A stretch of 64,000 nt of DNA from Lophius americanus (lineage: Eukaryota > Chordata > Actinopteri > Lophiiformes > Lophiidae), in the NCBI GenBank assembly GCA_037951165.1, contig JBBDHG010000015.1, forward strand, positions 9,962,501-10,026,500, read 5' to 3'. The position numbers and the translations under genes are program-made. Numbering within the stretch: the first letter of the stretch is position 1; each line of letters opens with the position of its first letter. This document shows positions 54,301 to 64,000 of this stretch, piece after piece. Below the pieces are notes generated by a model that saw nothing but the letters and a program-made list of their open reading frames with translations, did not search any database and was not told the origin of the DNA.

Positions 54301-55359
54301 TCAATTTTGACAAGGACACATTGTGACAGCTAGATGATTACGTCAAAGTATCTCCAAAACTGCACGTCTTGTTGGGTGATCCTAGTCTAGTACCTATCAA
54401 AGTGGTTTAATGAGGGACAGCTGGGGAACGGGTTACAGGACCATACGCACCAAAAACTCTTGAAACGTTTCTAGTGTGCAGAAATAATCTAATCCACCAA
54501 AACTGGTGAACATAACACCTACTTTTATACAATCAATTTAAAAAAAAGAATTTAGATTAAGGCATGCAACATATATAATAATTAGGTTCACATACCTAGA
54601 GAAGCCCTTCCCACAGACCGAACAGATGTAAGGCTTGTGAACTCCGCCATCATGTGATCGGACGTGGTATGTCATGCGATCCTTCCTCTTAAACCTCTGC
54701 TGGCAGATGGGACACTCAAACGGCTTCTCGTCTGAGTGTGACAGCTTGTGGCGGTTGAGATGGTACACATCTCTGAAGGCCTTCCCACACATGTCACAGC
54801 CATGATTCTTTTTCACCGGTTTGGGGGGCTTCTTGGGGATGCTCTGCTGTTGTTGGTGGTGGTGGTGGTGTTGGTGTTGCATTGGAGTCATGATGCTGGT
54901 GCCTGTGGATGTGGACGTGGTGGCTGTAGTCAGGATACCAGCTACAGTGGTAACATATGAGGAGTTTGCACTATTCTCACGTGGTACAGTGGATATGAGT
55001 GGCACCATGGTGGGAGCTGGTTGTGTTTTCTTAGGCCGTGAAACCATCTTAATGCCAGTGTGGCAAGATTCATGCCGTCGTAAATGGTAGCTGTCCCGGA
55101 AGGCTTTGTTGCAGTAACCACAGATGAAAGGCGTTTTTGATTTAGGCTCCTTTTTCACCACAGCAACTTGAGGCCCTCCACCACCAGTTCCACTAGCCAC
55201 ATTGTCTTTAAGAAGTTCTGCAGCACTAACAGGAGGTTTCTGGTCCAAGGGAATGGGTAACACTGGTTTCTGATCCGGTGGATCCGCTCCAGAAGTAAGC
55301 AAAGGCAAGAGGCTGTTCCCGGCTACTTGGTGCTGGTGATGCAACGCCTCATTGGCCTG
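47957..55359 (-). CDS. vezf1: vezf1 (vascular endothelial zinc finger 1), C2H2 transcription factor; first exon not found
   Basis: Joined on the minus strand: 55359-54596, 52718-52655, 51803-51635, 48576-48511, 48324-47957. All phases agree, giving 476 visible residues against about 520 in human. Seen: the N-terminal HHQHQVAGNSLLPLL and PPDQKPVLPIP block, six C2H2 fingers (KAFRDSYHLRRH, KAFRDVYHLNRH, RFKRKDRMTYH, GKGFSR-PDHLSCH, SAFATKDRLRSH, GKMLSAAYITSH), a His/Gln tract between fingers 1 and 2, and a C-terminus rich in NPVTI/HPVAIT-type repeats ending SPPW. Known for the family: VEZF1 is nuclear, binds G-rich DNA and acts in endothelial gene control and blood vessel development. The exon for the first ~10 residues is not visible. 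The polyQ and LRLWEEAVKARKKEA segment of mammals was not found. Teleosts carry more than one vezf1 copy, and a or b cannot be assigned here. Confidence 0.93.
48511..48576 (-). CDS. vezf1: vezf1 coding exon 5, 66-nt symmetric exon
   Basis: A 66-nt open segment between ACCCCTTAG and a strong donor AAAG|GTAGGT, entering and leaving at phase 1. It encodes GELTVGEILNNSFQVLIDNS then HK. Skipping it also keeps the frame, so it could be a cassette exon. I know no counterpart in mammalian VEZF1. Support is splice signals and phase only. Confidence 0.6.
50425..50490 (+). mobile_element. Tc1-like family A, 3' end fragment
   Basis: ACCTGCACAATATTAGGCAG GTAGCTATGTTATGACTG matches the 3' end seen at 28975-29012. 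It is flanked by an ATAATAATAA / TTATTATTAT inverted pair (50336-50350 and 50406-50418). Confidence 0.55.
51411..51449. repeat. dispersed repeat end, second copy
   Basis: CATTGGCAGAGGTTTGCGCT CTCTGAGTGC repeats the end at 1437-1470 almost base for base. Confidence 0.6.
51635..51803 (-). CDS. vezf1: vezf1 coding exon 4 (finger 5 end, finger 6)
   Basis: Acceptor TTGCCGTTTCAG, donor AAAG|GTAAGT. It encodes ACTSAFATKDRLRSHMIRHE, VTCNICGKMLSAAYITSHLK and THGQASFSNQCNNK. It is nearly identical to mammalian VEZF1 up to THGQ and diverges after it. Leaves at phase 1. Confidence 0.95.
52430..52620 (+). repeat. unclassified dispersed repeat, copy 3 of 3
   Basis: Contains 'gttcaagctagtgtaaaaca', 'gacctccatggaagaggacc' and 'gcttttctaagctagat', in the order of the copies at 18.35 and 20.03 kb. 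It lies in the vezf1 intron 35 bases from exon 3. Confidence 0.55.
52655..52718 (-). CDS. vezf1: vezf1 coding exon 3 (finger 4 end, finger 5 start)
   Basis: Acceptor CCTTACAG. It encodes RPDHLSCHVKHVHSSERPFK and CQ. I end it at CAA|GTAACG because that keeps finger 5 as C-x2-C (C-Q-A-C), as in mammals. A second, better-matching donor, ACG|GTAAGA, lies six bases on (exon end 52649). It would add Val-Thr and make C-x4-C. Confidence 0.9.
52719..54130 (-). other. vezf1 intron between exon 3 and exon 2, first part
   Basis: AT-rich, no recognised frame or repeat. Confidence 0.5.
54140..54465 (+). mobile_element. Tc1-like transposon fragment (family A) in vezf1 intron
   Basis: ACAGATAACATTATGAACAC, CAGTGGGTGGGATATATTAG, GGAAGCAGGAAAAATGGGCG, CATTGTGACAGCTAGATGAT and AACTGCACGTCTTGTTGGGT follow the family-A order. 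Inserted opposite to vezf1. Frame broken. Confidence 0.75.
54596..55359 (-). CDS. vezf1: vezf1 coding exon 2 (N-terminal block, fingers 1-3 and half of finger 4)
   Basis: Acceptor TTTTTTTTACAG (a CAGCAG tandem), donor TCTAG|GTATGT. It starts QANEALHHQHQVAG, equivalent to QAHEASHHQQQAAQ in mammals. It encodes fingers 1 to 3 and the YICSVCGKGFS half of finger 4. A His/Gln run (QHQHHHHHQQQQ) lies between fingers 1 and 2, read from the GTGGTG array near 54855-54880 of the plus strand. Confidence 0.95.
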
Positions 55360-55362
55360 CTG
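55357..55362 (-). promoter_or_regulatory. tandem NAGNAG splice acceptor of vezf1 exon 2
   Basis: The minus strand reads TTTTTTTTACAGCAG|GCC. Either AG could be used, adding or removing one Gln codon without changing frame. Confidence 0.75.
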
Positions 55363-58150
55363 TAAAAAAAAAAAAGGGGGGGCATATCACCGTGATGAAT
55401 GCACCTCAGACCTGCTTCAAGTGTTCTTGGGTATGGACCCCAGGAGAGGATTTTGCATATTACAAAGACAAACACGTTAATGAAGTGCACATTTAATACA
55501 AAATGAAATTGCAGCTAATATAAAATAGAGAGGTTTCTGCATATTATAAAAGATCATCAAAAATCATATTTGGCTTTTGCATGCTGCCTGGCAATTAGTG
55601 GCTATTCAGTGGCTTTGACTATACAATGTCTGTATGCTGCGTCGAGGGGCGCATTTCAATGTCACGTAAAGAACACATCAAATACTGAAAAGTTACACAG
55701 GCCAACTCAAAGACAGAAGATCCATTACTTTTATTTTACAATTATCCTGTAAAATATCTTTAAAAAAAATTGTGACTGATTTTGACTTCCTGTTCTTCTA
55801 ACGTTAGCTTCTCAACTTGCTGTTCCTCGGGATGATAGAATTTGACATGTGTAATTAAGTTTGTTGGGCCGAAGTTTTCGGAGTTGTTCCGCTTCTTTTG
55901 TCCTTAAGTTTTAAAACCAGAAATTAAATCATAGATATAAGATTAGCTTATCTTGCCAGGTTCCTTGGGGTGTTTAGTGTTGTGTGATTTGCTCTTTTTG
56001 ATGTCCTTACTGGTGTTAAACAATGCGCGCATTGTGTTTTCTGGTTTACTTGTAAGATGTTTGGAGCCGTGGTAGCTCATGCTTGGTGTGCGTGTACATC
56101 GCATGCTTACAACCGGTCTCAAGTGAGACTGCTTGGCCAATTGCCTGGCAATGAAACAGTTTATACAGAACTGCAAAGCAAGGGACAAATTTTAATATCA
56201 TATCCAAAACTAAATACAATTGGTACAAAAACAAAAAGCTAAAAAAAATCTAAACAAAAGCATTTAGCTATAATTGATTGTATTAAGCATGCAAAGCAGT
56301 ATTGTGAAAAGACAGCAAGCATACGCTCCAGAATTCCCTACAGGACAGGTCCACCTGGACTGGCGTGTATGGAATCTGACTGACAACTACACCAGTGGAC
56401 TCGATATTTCCTCCTTGTGATACAGAATGCAGAAACAGTCTGGTTTTACCACCAGTTGGCTAGAGTGGCACAAAGACTTTACAGTGTGTTCTAATGTTGA
56501 AGATGTAGCTGGTGTATCGCTGTGCCTGCAGAGACTATATATAACTCACTAACGACAAAAATATGTATCCATGATTCCTAAAATCAGAGTAAACTAAAAT
56601 CTATTAGACAGACTTTTCTTGTAGATCTATCATGGAAGATGAAACCCCTAAGTTGTTCTTTTGTGTTAAATATAAATTGTTGCATGACATGTGAAGAGAT
56701 CATTTTTCTTGCTTGGATGGAGACACTACATGCCACAAGCGTGATTCATGAAGTGAAGTTAATCATTTTGCAGTATAGTTCAAAATGTTAAACTTCATCC
56801 ATGGCTGCCAACAGTCATGGATGTGGATCTCTTTCAAATTCTTGTATGAAGAAAGGATCAGCAACAGTTAACAGTACTTAAGCAGAAGAGAGCCAAGAGG
56901 ATTCGACTCGGCTCAGCCGACAGCTACCCGTAGAGAAGAGGAAGGAAAGAGTTTGCCTGAGCCTTAATTCGTAGCATCATCCTGAAAAACTATTAAAAGA
57001 GGGGGTAGAGATTGTATGGCGAATGAAGAAAGACGCAAACAAGTTTAGTGTGTGCTCGAATGCGTCTGAACCGTTATTTTTGCCTGTCAACTCTAATTAC
57101 ATTCAAATCTCGGTAATCAGACCACTGTTCTGTAGAGCAAAGCAATGCAAGAGAGACATATTGCTGGAAACGACTGTGTATAGTGTTGGACTTAAGCAGT
57201 AACAAACGAGACCGCCTGACCAACAAACACAGAGGATTAAATGGAAGGGCACTTAGTGAGCACATACCTCAGCCAAGCAAATTTACAGAGCCTGCTATGG
57301 TGACACTATGATCTGCACTATTCTGCCTCTGGTTGGCTTGATGCCACAGAAAATCGTGTAGAAAATAAATACTGAATCCATAACATGTTATGGATAAGCC
57401 ACAAAATCAAATTACCCTCTCCCCACCCCAAACCTGTCATTAAACAAAAATTTGTAGATATATGTTTGGAACCTTTTGAGTTACCCTCCTTGTAAACACA
57501 CAAATAACACATATCAAATGATTTTCTCCACTTTTTTGGCAGAATCACTTTTATTGTGAAGAGAATAATTCAGTCCGTTTCTGTACTTGTTCCCGGACAA
57601 TGATTACCGGAACCAACGATGCCGCAGAAAGGCTGCTATCTGGCTTAAATAATACAGCAAAGCATTTCATCGCCTAAAGATCCTTATTTTTGAGAACACT
57701 GTTTAGAACATACAAATACAATAGGATTGATTATAATGATCAATATATCTGTTGTTTAAGACCGTGTCAGTTCATGAAAGGAAAGAAAACCGCACAAGGC
57801 TACCAGTTCTAGTCAAAAGATGTCCGCCACCAAGCATGAAAACGTTTCCAGGGGGAATTGTGTTGATGTTATTGACCATCTTTATCCTCCACTGAAAGAG
57901 CACCATAATGATGCATCTCATTTTAAGATATACAAAAAAACTTTCTGGGGGATCAGAGGCCCATCCACCAAAGACTAAAGTTTGGATAAGCTACATCATT
58001 AACAACAAGCCTCCTTAGAGACACAGATTTAGATGTGTAATTCTATTGGGAACAAATACCTGAAAGCAGCGCCATGTGACTATACTAAAAATGATCATTT
58101 AGATTATTCTGATCAATATTGAGATCCTGATTATTTATAATGATATTTAT
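55363..58150 (-). other. vezf1 first intron or upstream DNA
   Basis: No recognised exon. I searched the minus strand for a start encoding MEANWTAFLF-like sequence and found none here. Frames such as 55943-56188 have no recognisable domain. Confidence 0.45.
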
Positions 58151-58154
58151 CTAT

Positions 58155-58400
58155 ATATATCCCCGGAGAATGAGAGAGTCGCCTCCATGCGACTGAAGGT
58201 CGCAGAAAGGGTCCGGATGCTGTCAGTGCCTACGCACCAAACATTAGTTCAGAGTTCTCAACTTTCTTTGAGTCTCTGGCCGTTGTCCTAGAAAAAGGTT
58301 TCAGCCAAGGACTCTGTGGTTCCCCTTTGTGATTTCAACACCTATGTTTGCAACCAGGAGAAACCTGGAGGGGCCTGATTGGGAGAAACGGTCCGCCTGA
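58155..58400 (+). mobile_element. LINE endonuclease-domain fragment (RTE-like)
   Basis: GAGAATGAGAGAGTCGCCTC then CATGCGACTGAAGGTCGCAG, then CCTACGCACCAAACATTAGT TCAGAG and GTGATTTCAACACC, GAGAAACCTGGAGGGGCCTG ATTGGGAGAAACGG. With frameshifts this matches the fish LINE block MRLKVA...YAPNSSSE...GDFNAHVG...ETWRGVIGRNG of the APE endonuclease. It is likely the same LINE family as the reverse transcriptase piece at 37155. Confidence 0.85.
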
Positions 58401-58610
58401 TTCAAACCAAAATTGATGGATATTTATTGATTGAATGAACTGTCAGGCCATTGTATGGGTCTTCTGTTTTCTTGACCATACATCATAGGTTAGAGAAGAG
58501 AACTGAACAGCTAAGAGACCCAATCTCTTTTTCCCCTTTCCAATATACTTCAGGTAAAACTACTTTGGAAAAATATCTATGCTATGTGAAGAGTGACAAA
58601 TGGTTTGTCT

Positions 58611-59433
58611 AGTGCGGTGGCTCTCAAACTATGGTACGCAGGCTCCCTGGTATGTGGAGGAATCTCTGAAATTGCCTACTTTTACTAAATTAAATAAGAT
58701 TATTTGAAAAAACGTATGATACTATCAAAATACTATGGTGAATGAAATGAAAATATTGTGAAGATGAGATAAATGAAATGGGCTTTAGAATAAGTTCACC
58801 CTTTCCTGTAGTTTTTTTTGTTCAGACGTCTTCAGCCTGATACGTAGTCGGGTCGTGGGGCACACCAAGCCGTTACAAGCTAAACTGAGGACAAGAAAAC
58901 AGTAAGCGGAGGAAGCTAAAATTATGAATGGTTTAATACCAACGCAATCGTGGCTTCAAACTGAAATTTTTAGGAAGAGAAGTGTGGCTCAAGAGGAGAA
59001 TATTGTTAGCAGATTTGTAGAAACTTCAGGGGAAATCAGTGAACACAACAGCATCCTTGAACACAACAACATCAACTGTCGAAAAACTGATAGGAGATAT
59101 GACTCTGGTTACATCAAATTTGAAATGAGCATTTACAGGGACTTAGGTGTTATTGTTAATGTTCTCACCTTCTCTGTGCACGTACTGTATGTGTGAGGGG
59201 CTGCCCTTTGCATTCTAATTATGGGAAAGAGTTTAAGTGCCAGTTCTAGTGCTACCCCTTTGCACTTTGTTTGGTTGTAGCTGACTAGTCAACAATGAAT
59301 AATATTCTTATTGGGAATATATTTTCCTCGTGTTCGAACTACATTAAGCTGAAATTGGTCATTATGGTGGTACTTGGAGAGCCGGGTATATTCTGAGGTG
59401 GCACGATGTGTAAAAAGTTTGTGTACCACCGGT
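58611..59433 (+). mobile_element. hAT-like element with transposase N-terminal remnant
   Basis: The left end AGTGCGGTGGCTCTCAAAC and right end GTTTGTGTACCACCGGTCA are imperfect inverted repeats of the 'cagtggttctcaaac' type typical of hAT elements. ATGGTACGCAGGCTCCCTGG inside is also typical. The frame 58924-59196 (90 codons) includes CRKTDRRYDSGYIKFEMS, resembling the KRKYDxxYIKFGF motif that opens ZBED5-like hAT transposases. The rest of the transposase is absent. Confidence 0.7.
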
Positions 59434-59765
59434 CAGTAGTAATATTACTACTCAGTAGTAATATTTTTGGTCTATTTTCTGTTTCACTTAGATGGTGTTT
59501 TCTTAGTTAACGGTAAGGGCAATTACCGATCTGATGGCTCTTTGTGGACTTCTTGTGTGGCTGCCCTTCTTTTTGTTTGATTCGGCAGAGCCATGACGCC
59601 TTTTGTGTTAAGTTGGAATAGAGTTGTGTTGATTGTTTAATATGTAAAATAAATGGATATTTCTTTGTTTTTGGCAGAACTTGTGTCGCCTCTCCTTTTG
59701 AGTATACTGTCAACTACTGTAACTGTAACTTGTCAACAAACACAAAAATAAGGTGGAGAACTAAG

Positions 59766-59810
59766 CCTATGCTGTCGTCCCCGACAGCAAGGGCATACCC
59801 CCGAAAAATC
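59766..59810. repeat. short hairpin related to the 29532-29595 palindrome
   Basis: CCTATGCTGTCG then TCCC then CGACAGCA, followed by GGGCATACCCCCGAAAA. The 8-bp stem and outer CCCCGAAA block match the centre and end of the longer hairpin in ngef intron 7. Confidence 0.65.
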
Positions 59811-62800
59811 CCCAATCCCCATTATTGTATCAGCAACCCCCTGAACTATTCAAATTAAAGGTGAAATTATGTCTGAAAAACAGTGGTATATAATTAAAAA
59901 TCACGTATTTAAAGAAATTTTAACTATAAGAATGATGGTCACAGAGAACTAAATAAAAAATTGTGCCAACCAAATAAATAAAGCAACAACTAAACTAGAA
60001 AATGTACCCTACAGCAGTTTAAAGAAAAACTGTATGCAGAACATCTTAAGTCTGCAGCTGCTGGCAGGCATTGTACGATTGGTCATGGCAGATTCCCAAT
60101 GAAATAGGATGAACAGAAGGCGGGGGCTTCTATGAATATTTTGAACTGTGAGAAAGCAGAATCTCATTTTGTAACCAGCAAATTTACAAGAGGTCAGTCC
60201 AGAGACGAGGTGATTGAGACAGCCTTGTCCTTTTCTGTAATCACCACTGGGCAGGGTTAAAGGCCTGCCCCATTGCCTTTCAAGATCAGTCAAGCATCCC
60301 AACCAGGTCAGCCAGGAAGGTGGGGGTTGCATTTGGAGGGGCAAGGATTGTGGGAAGTGCCGTTTTCCCCCACCGTGTTCTTTTTTCAATGACACAAATC
60401 CGAGCACTGATGTTCTTATTCATTCTGCAATTAGCATTACTTCTTGGGTTTGTATATCCAAGTCATTGAAGGCCAAAAGCTCTTAGTGTTTCTCAGCAAG
60501 AACAGGGGTGCAGCTTGTTCTAGGCTAAGCATCAGATGCAACTCTACTATATCTTAATTACTGTAATGCCAGGTGTTTAGATCAGACAGCAAATAAATTG
60601 AGCAATTCTAAGTTTACTATAGCCGGAAAGGAAGTTCATTGTCTTAGAAAACATCAAAATAAAGTCTGGAGAACAACAAGGGAAGTTCATTAGAGTGCTG
60701 CCTCATTAGACGCTTCATTGCATGAGGTTAGACCAAGTGGACCCTAAATAATATGACTCTTAATAGTTTCTTTGTCCCCTACTCTGCAACTCTAGGTATT
60801 GTTTCATTAAACACAATCAAAATTTAAGTTGCAAAACGTTAACCAGCCTAAACATAAACCAAACCTTGCTATGTATATATGAGCAAACTACAAATTTTAT
60901 CAGACTTTCAAAAGCTTTGTAGTTTACTTAAACATTTTTATTCGCCACAGTAAATAAATCACTAAGCAAAGCTATTGCATTCAATACATCTTTCAAATCA
61001 AAATCTATAATCGCCAAGAACCGGTGTATGACCCTTTCCGTCCACATATAAAAAAATATACATTTATGATGAAGTTCCACACAGCACTGCTGTGAGAAAC
61101 ATTAAAAAAAGAGCACCAGTGTCCCATCCTGCCGCCATGCCAGTAAATCCATGAATTCACACCATGTTAATCTTTAGGCAGGTTACTGGATAACTTAAGA
61201 CATTTCATTTTATGAAGTGAATCCAGGAAGAATTGTGAATCTCCGGTTTTGTCTATGTACAGAGAGTACACTGTGACGCAGCATTGTTTTTCTCAGTACA
61301 AAAACTAAATGTCAGAGTTCCACCCCCCTTATTAGTTAATACAGAGGAAGCGCACTATGATGGCAGTGTTTAATGACACATCGGCAACAAATCTGAAAAG
61401 AATGAAAGCAAATTTATGTTAATATCAACTAATTGTATTGACCGGACCTGAAATCTTTTTTCAAGTTTAAGCTTAAGTAAAGTTTAAATCTCATTAAAAA
61501 GGAAAGTCATTTTTAAAGAAAAATAATACACATGATGGAATTAATCCACTTCTTAAATTAAAGTCTAATATCAAAAAGGAGGGTTTACTTTATGTTCTTG
61601 GTTATGAAGTAAAAAACTCCAATCGCTGCACTTTAGAATGCCATGTGCTTTAGAGCCAGATGTGAAAATGACTTTTGGTCTTCTCTCTTCCAAAACACCA
61701 AGGACTGGGGAAAAGTGTAACACTTTTGGTCTCTACCAAAATCCCAAGGAGTGGGGAAAGGTGTAGCGCAGACAGACTTAATTATTCCCCAAAGCATATT
61801 GTTCCCTTGCAGCCTGGTGGCAAAAGCGTTCCAATTCGGATCCTCAAGCCGGTGGTTGTGAACTACTGATGTAAAGTAGTTGTTACCAGAGACTGGCAGA
61901 GACTGACAACCAACATGTGGGTCTCCAAGGATTTTAAATAAATTTGCCTATTTATTTCAATAGTCTTCAGTTTTACACATCAACTTACGTCCTTCCTGAA
62001 AAATGTGAACTTAAATGTGACATTAAATGAAAAAAACATCACTCTGACTCTGTGACTCAACTGACTTTTTCATCCCATTTGCAGAGACATACATATGTAA
62101 AAACAGAGCTACAATAATATAACAAAATGCAAGGTGGTCTACTTTAATATATCAAAAACATGTTAATAAGTAATGACATTTGAGATTAAACAGACTTGAT
62201 ATCGTTATTAAAGAGTTAATTGCTTGACTTTCTGATAACTGCTGCACTTCAACAATGATTGAGGAAACCACTTTGTGGCTCTCAATTGTCCATGAAAGAC
62301 TGGCAACGTTTTGATTAAAAAGTCATCTAAAGACAGTTTAAAGGTCAAAAACTTCACACTTTGTAAGAGCCGTTATTTGTCAATCATATTAAGTCGCTCG
62401 AAAGAAACTGTCTTCAGCGAGAACTAATGAAGGATTACAGACAATACTTATACATACAGAGGCAAATTAGAAACAAACTTGCCATAAACAAGGAACCTGA
62501 TGAAAAAAGTTACATGGTTTATAATTCACGGGCAGATCATCGGACACTGTTGAATTTCGAAATCTGATCAATGTGCTAAAATGTCAGACCCTAAACATGT
62601 TAAAAAAATTAACAACTGTTATGTAAATTTTGTTGAGTAGATTCTCAACTTACATTACCATAATGGAGTCAGAGAAAGAGATCACATACAGTTTTCTGTT
62701 GCCAGCTGTAGGATATCCTCATGTTGTTTTTGCTTTTAGGCTAAGAGGCAACAATTGAGATGATTTAAAACTATAAAGTATTGAAGAGAATGACAACATC

Positions 62801-63510
62801 TTCAAGATATATTCAAGAATATTTCATTTGTAACTAGGCAATTTAGTATTTGTCATTAAACTGAAACACGCAAAAATCCCTAATTTCATTGTTGACAGGT
62901 AAATCAAAAAGTAAAAGCTGTGTGAAGTTACTGAATGTGACAAAAAACTTGACGCTCTGCAATTAGATGTAAAGCCAATGCAATGCCAAAGATCGTCACA
63001 AATTTGCGCTTGGCGAAGATTCAATCAAGCTAAAAGTTTTTTTTAACTCAACTGAGAAATTCAAGTGACACGAAAGCCTATCAGCATTGACAACCTCTGG
63101 ACATCAGAAAGACATTGATGCAGAAGTGGAGGAAGTTTATTGGAACCGTCAGTGTCAACCTTTGGATAATGTTGTGAGCACATTTGGTTTTCTGATGCAT
63201 CTGCAACTTCCACAACAAATAAAAAGGCGGTATTTTTTGTTTAGTTTGGGCACAGTTAATAATAGAGTGAAACAGTGGAAAAAAAACTGTACATATTTAT
63301 ACCGTATATTAATGGGTTCCAGTTACTCATGCACGGGATGCAAATGGTCCCACATTGACATTCACGCAAACAATTACAATGCACCACAAAATATCACTAT
63401 ACAAAAATACTGAGCAATGTACAACCCTATAAACTACAAGTGTCTTCCAATCATTTGGGACAGTTGAACTTGAAAAAAAACAACAATGTTGCATATTAAA
63501 GTTTACTAAT
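59811..63510. other. AT-rich DNA, nothing recognised
   Basis: No repeat or exon recognised. The minus-strand frame 60009-60407 (132 codons) lies in a less AT-rich stretch but has no recognisable domain. If vezf1 exon 1 lies beyond 64000 this is part of its first intron. Confidence 0.45.
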
Positions 63511-63514
63511 ATGG

Positions 63515-64000
63515 AATCTGACCAGTGACGGATGAAGTATTCAGAATTTTGGATCCTTCACTTGAGTAGAAGTACAGTAAAACCACACTGTGAAAATACT
63601 CCATCACAAGTAAAGGTCCTCCAAACAAAACTTGACTTGAGTCAAAGTGTGCAAGTACTATTAGCAAAATGTACTTTGAGTATCAGAATTTTAAAAAAGT
63701 GTATTAAACTGCTGAATGAATGTGTAGAACCATGTCATAGCTGTAGATGTTAAAGATCGAGGTCATTTTAACTTATTTTTGATGGTGAGTATTTCAATCT
63801 ATAAGATCAACATATCTTGTGAGAACCACAAATTTCTAAATACCAAGCTTGTCATAAAATCAGCTTAGTTACATTTCAGGATAATCCAAGACGGTTTCCA
63901 TAGTTTAAATAGTAAAAGTAACTACAGCTGCCAAGAAAAATGTGGTGGAGTAGATGTATAATGTAGCATGACCCAGCAATGACAAGGTCAAAAATCAGTG
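63515..64000. mobile_element. teleost non-autonomous transposon, truncated by the window edge
   Basis: GACGGATGAAGTATTCAGAA, GATCCTTCACTTGAGTAGAA GTACAG, AAACCACACTGTGAAAATAC TCCATCACAAGTAAAGGTCC and AAAATGTACTTTGAGTATCA are signature blocks of the family seen at 5330-6092. GTGGTGGAGTAGATG near 63942 resembles the other half. Confidence 0.8.

Noticed and set aside
54748..55090. Plus-strand frames with poly-Val/Trp runs opposite vezf1 exon 2
   Set aside because: Antisense readings of the His/Gln-codon array and zinc-finger exon.
58176..58190. Minus-strand ATG GAG GCG (Met-Glu-Ala) considered as the vezf1 start
   Set aside because: The following codons do not match VEZF1, and the stretch belongs to a LINE endonuclease fragment.
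60009..60407. 132-codon minus-strand frame upstream of vezf1, considered as vezf1 exon 1 or a separate gene
   Set aside because: No match to the expected vezf1 N-terminus and no recognised domain.

Overview
This window is nuclear DNA from a ray-finned fish, most likely a percomorph teleost. It is AT-rich and intron-rich. It carries many decayed Tc1-like, hAT-like and LINE fragments together with repeat families common in teleosts. It holds two real protein-coding genes, arranged tail to tail. Almost every other open reading frame is chance or repeat-derived.

Plus strand, about 7.1-38.1 kb: an ephexin-1 (ngef) orthologue. I rebuilt 15 coding exons whose intron phases all agree (2355 nt including the stop, 784 residues). 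The order is an N-terminal basic 'RRNS' segment, a variable Ser/Gly-rich exon, the LYQEYRD tyrosine motif, a DH (RhoGEF) domain, a PH domain, an SH3 domain and a short tail. Intron 1 is about 10 kb, and introns 2, 4, 5 and 7 are several kb each and full of repeats. Intron 8 has a GC-AG splice site. Intron 14 contains the 3' part of a LINE.

Minus strand, about 48.0-55.4 kb: a vezf1 (vascular endothelial zinc finger 1) orthologue. Five coding exons are visible. They encode six C2H2 fingers and the Val/Thr/Ile/Pro-rich C-terminus ending in SPPW. The first exon, which should encode roughly ten residues, was not found and may lie beyond the right edge. The exon with the vertebrate polyQ and 'LRLWEEAVKARKKEA' segment was not found either. 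A 66-nt symmetric exon sits in that place.

The remaining sequence is the 5' intergenic region (1-6.5 kb), the 9.9 kb between the two stop codons (38.1-47.9 kb; UTRs plus a decayed Tc1-like transposon), and vezf1 intron 1 or upstream DNA (55.4-64 kb; a LINE endonuclease fragment and a hAT-like element). The two genes are not known to act together. ephexin-1 links Eph receptors to RhoA in neurons, and VEZF1 is a nuclear DNA-binding factor. I found no undescribed biological system. The points most worth checking are splice-site oddities in both genes and several perfect hairpins. No tRNA, rRNA or CRISPR was seen.
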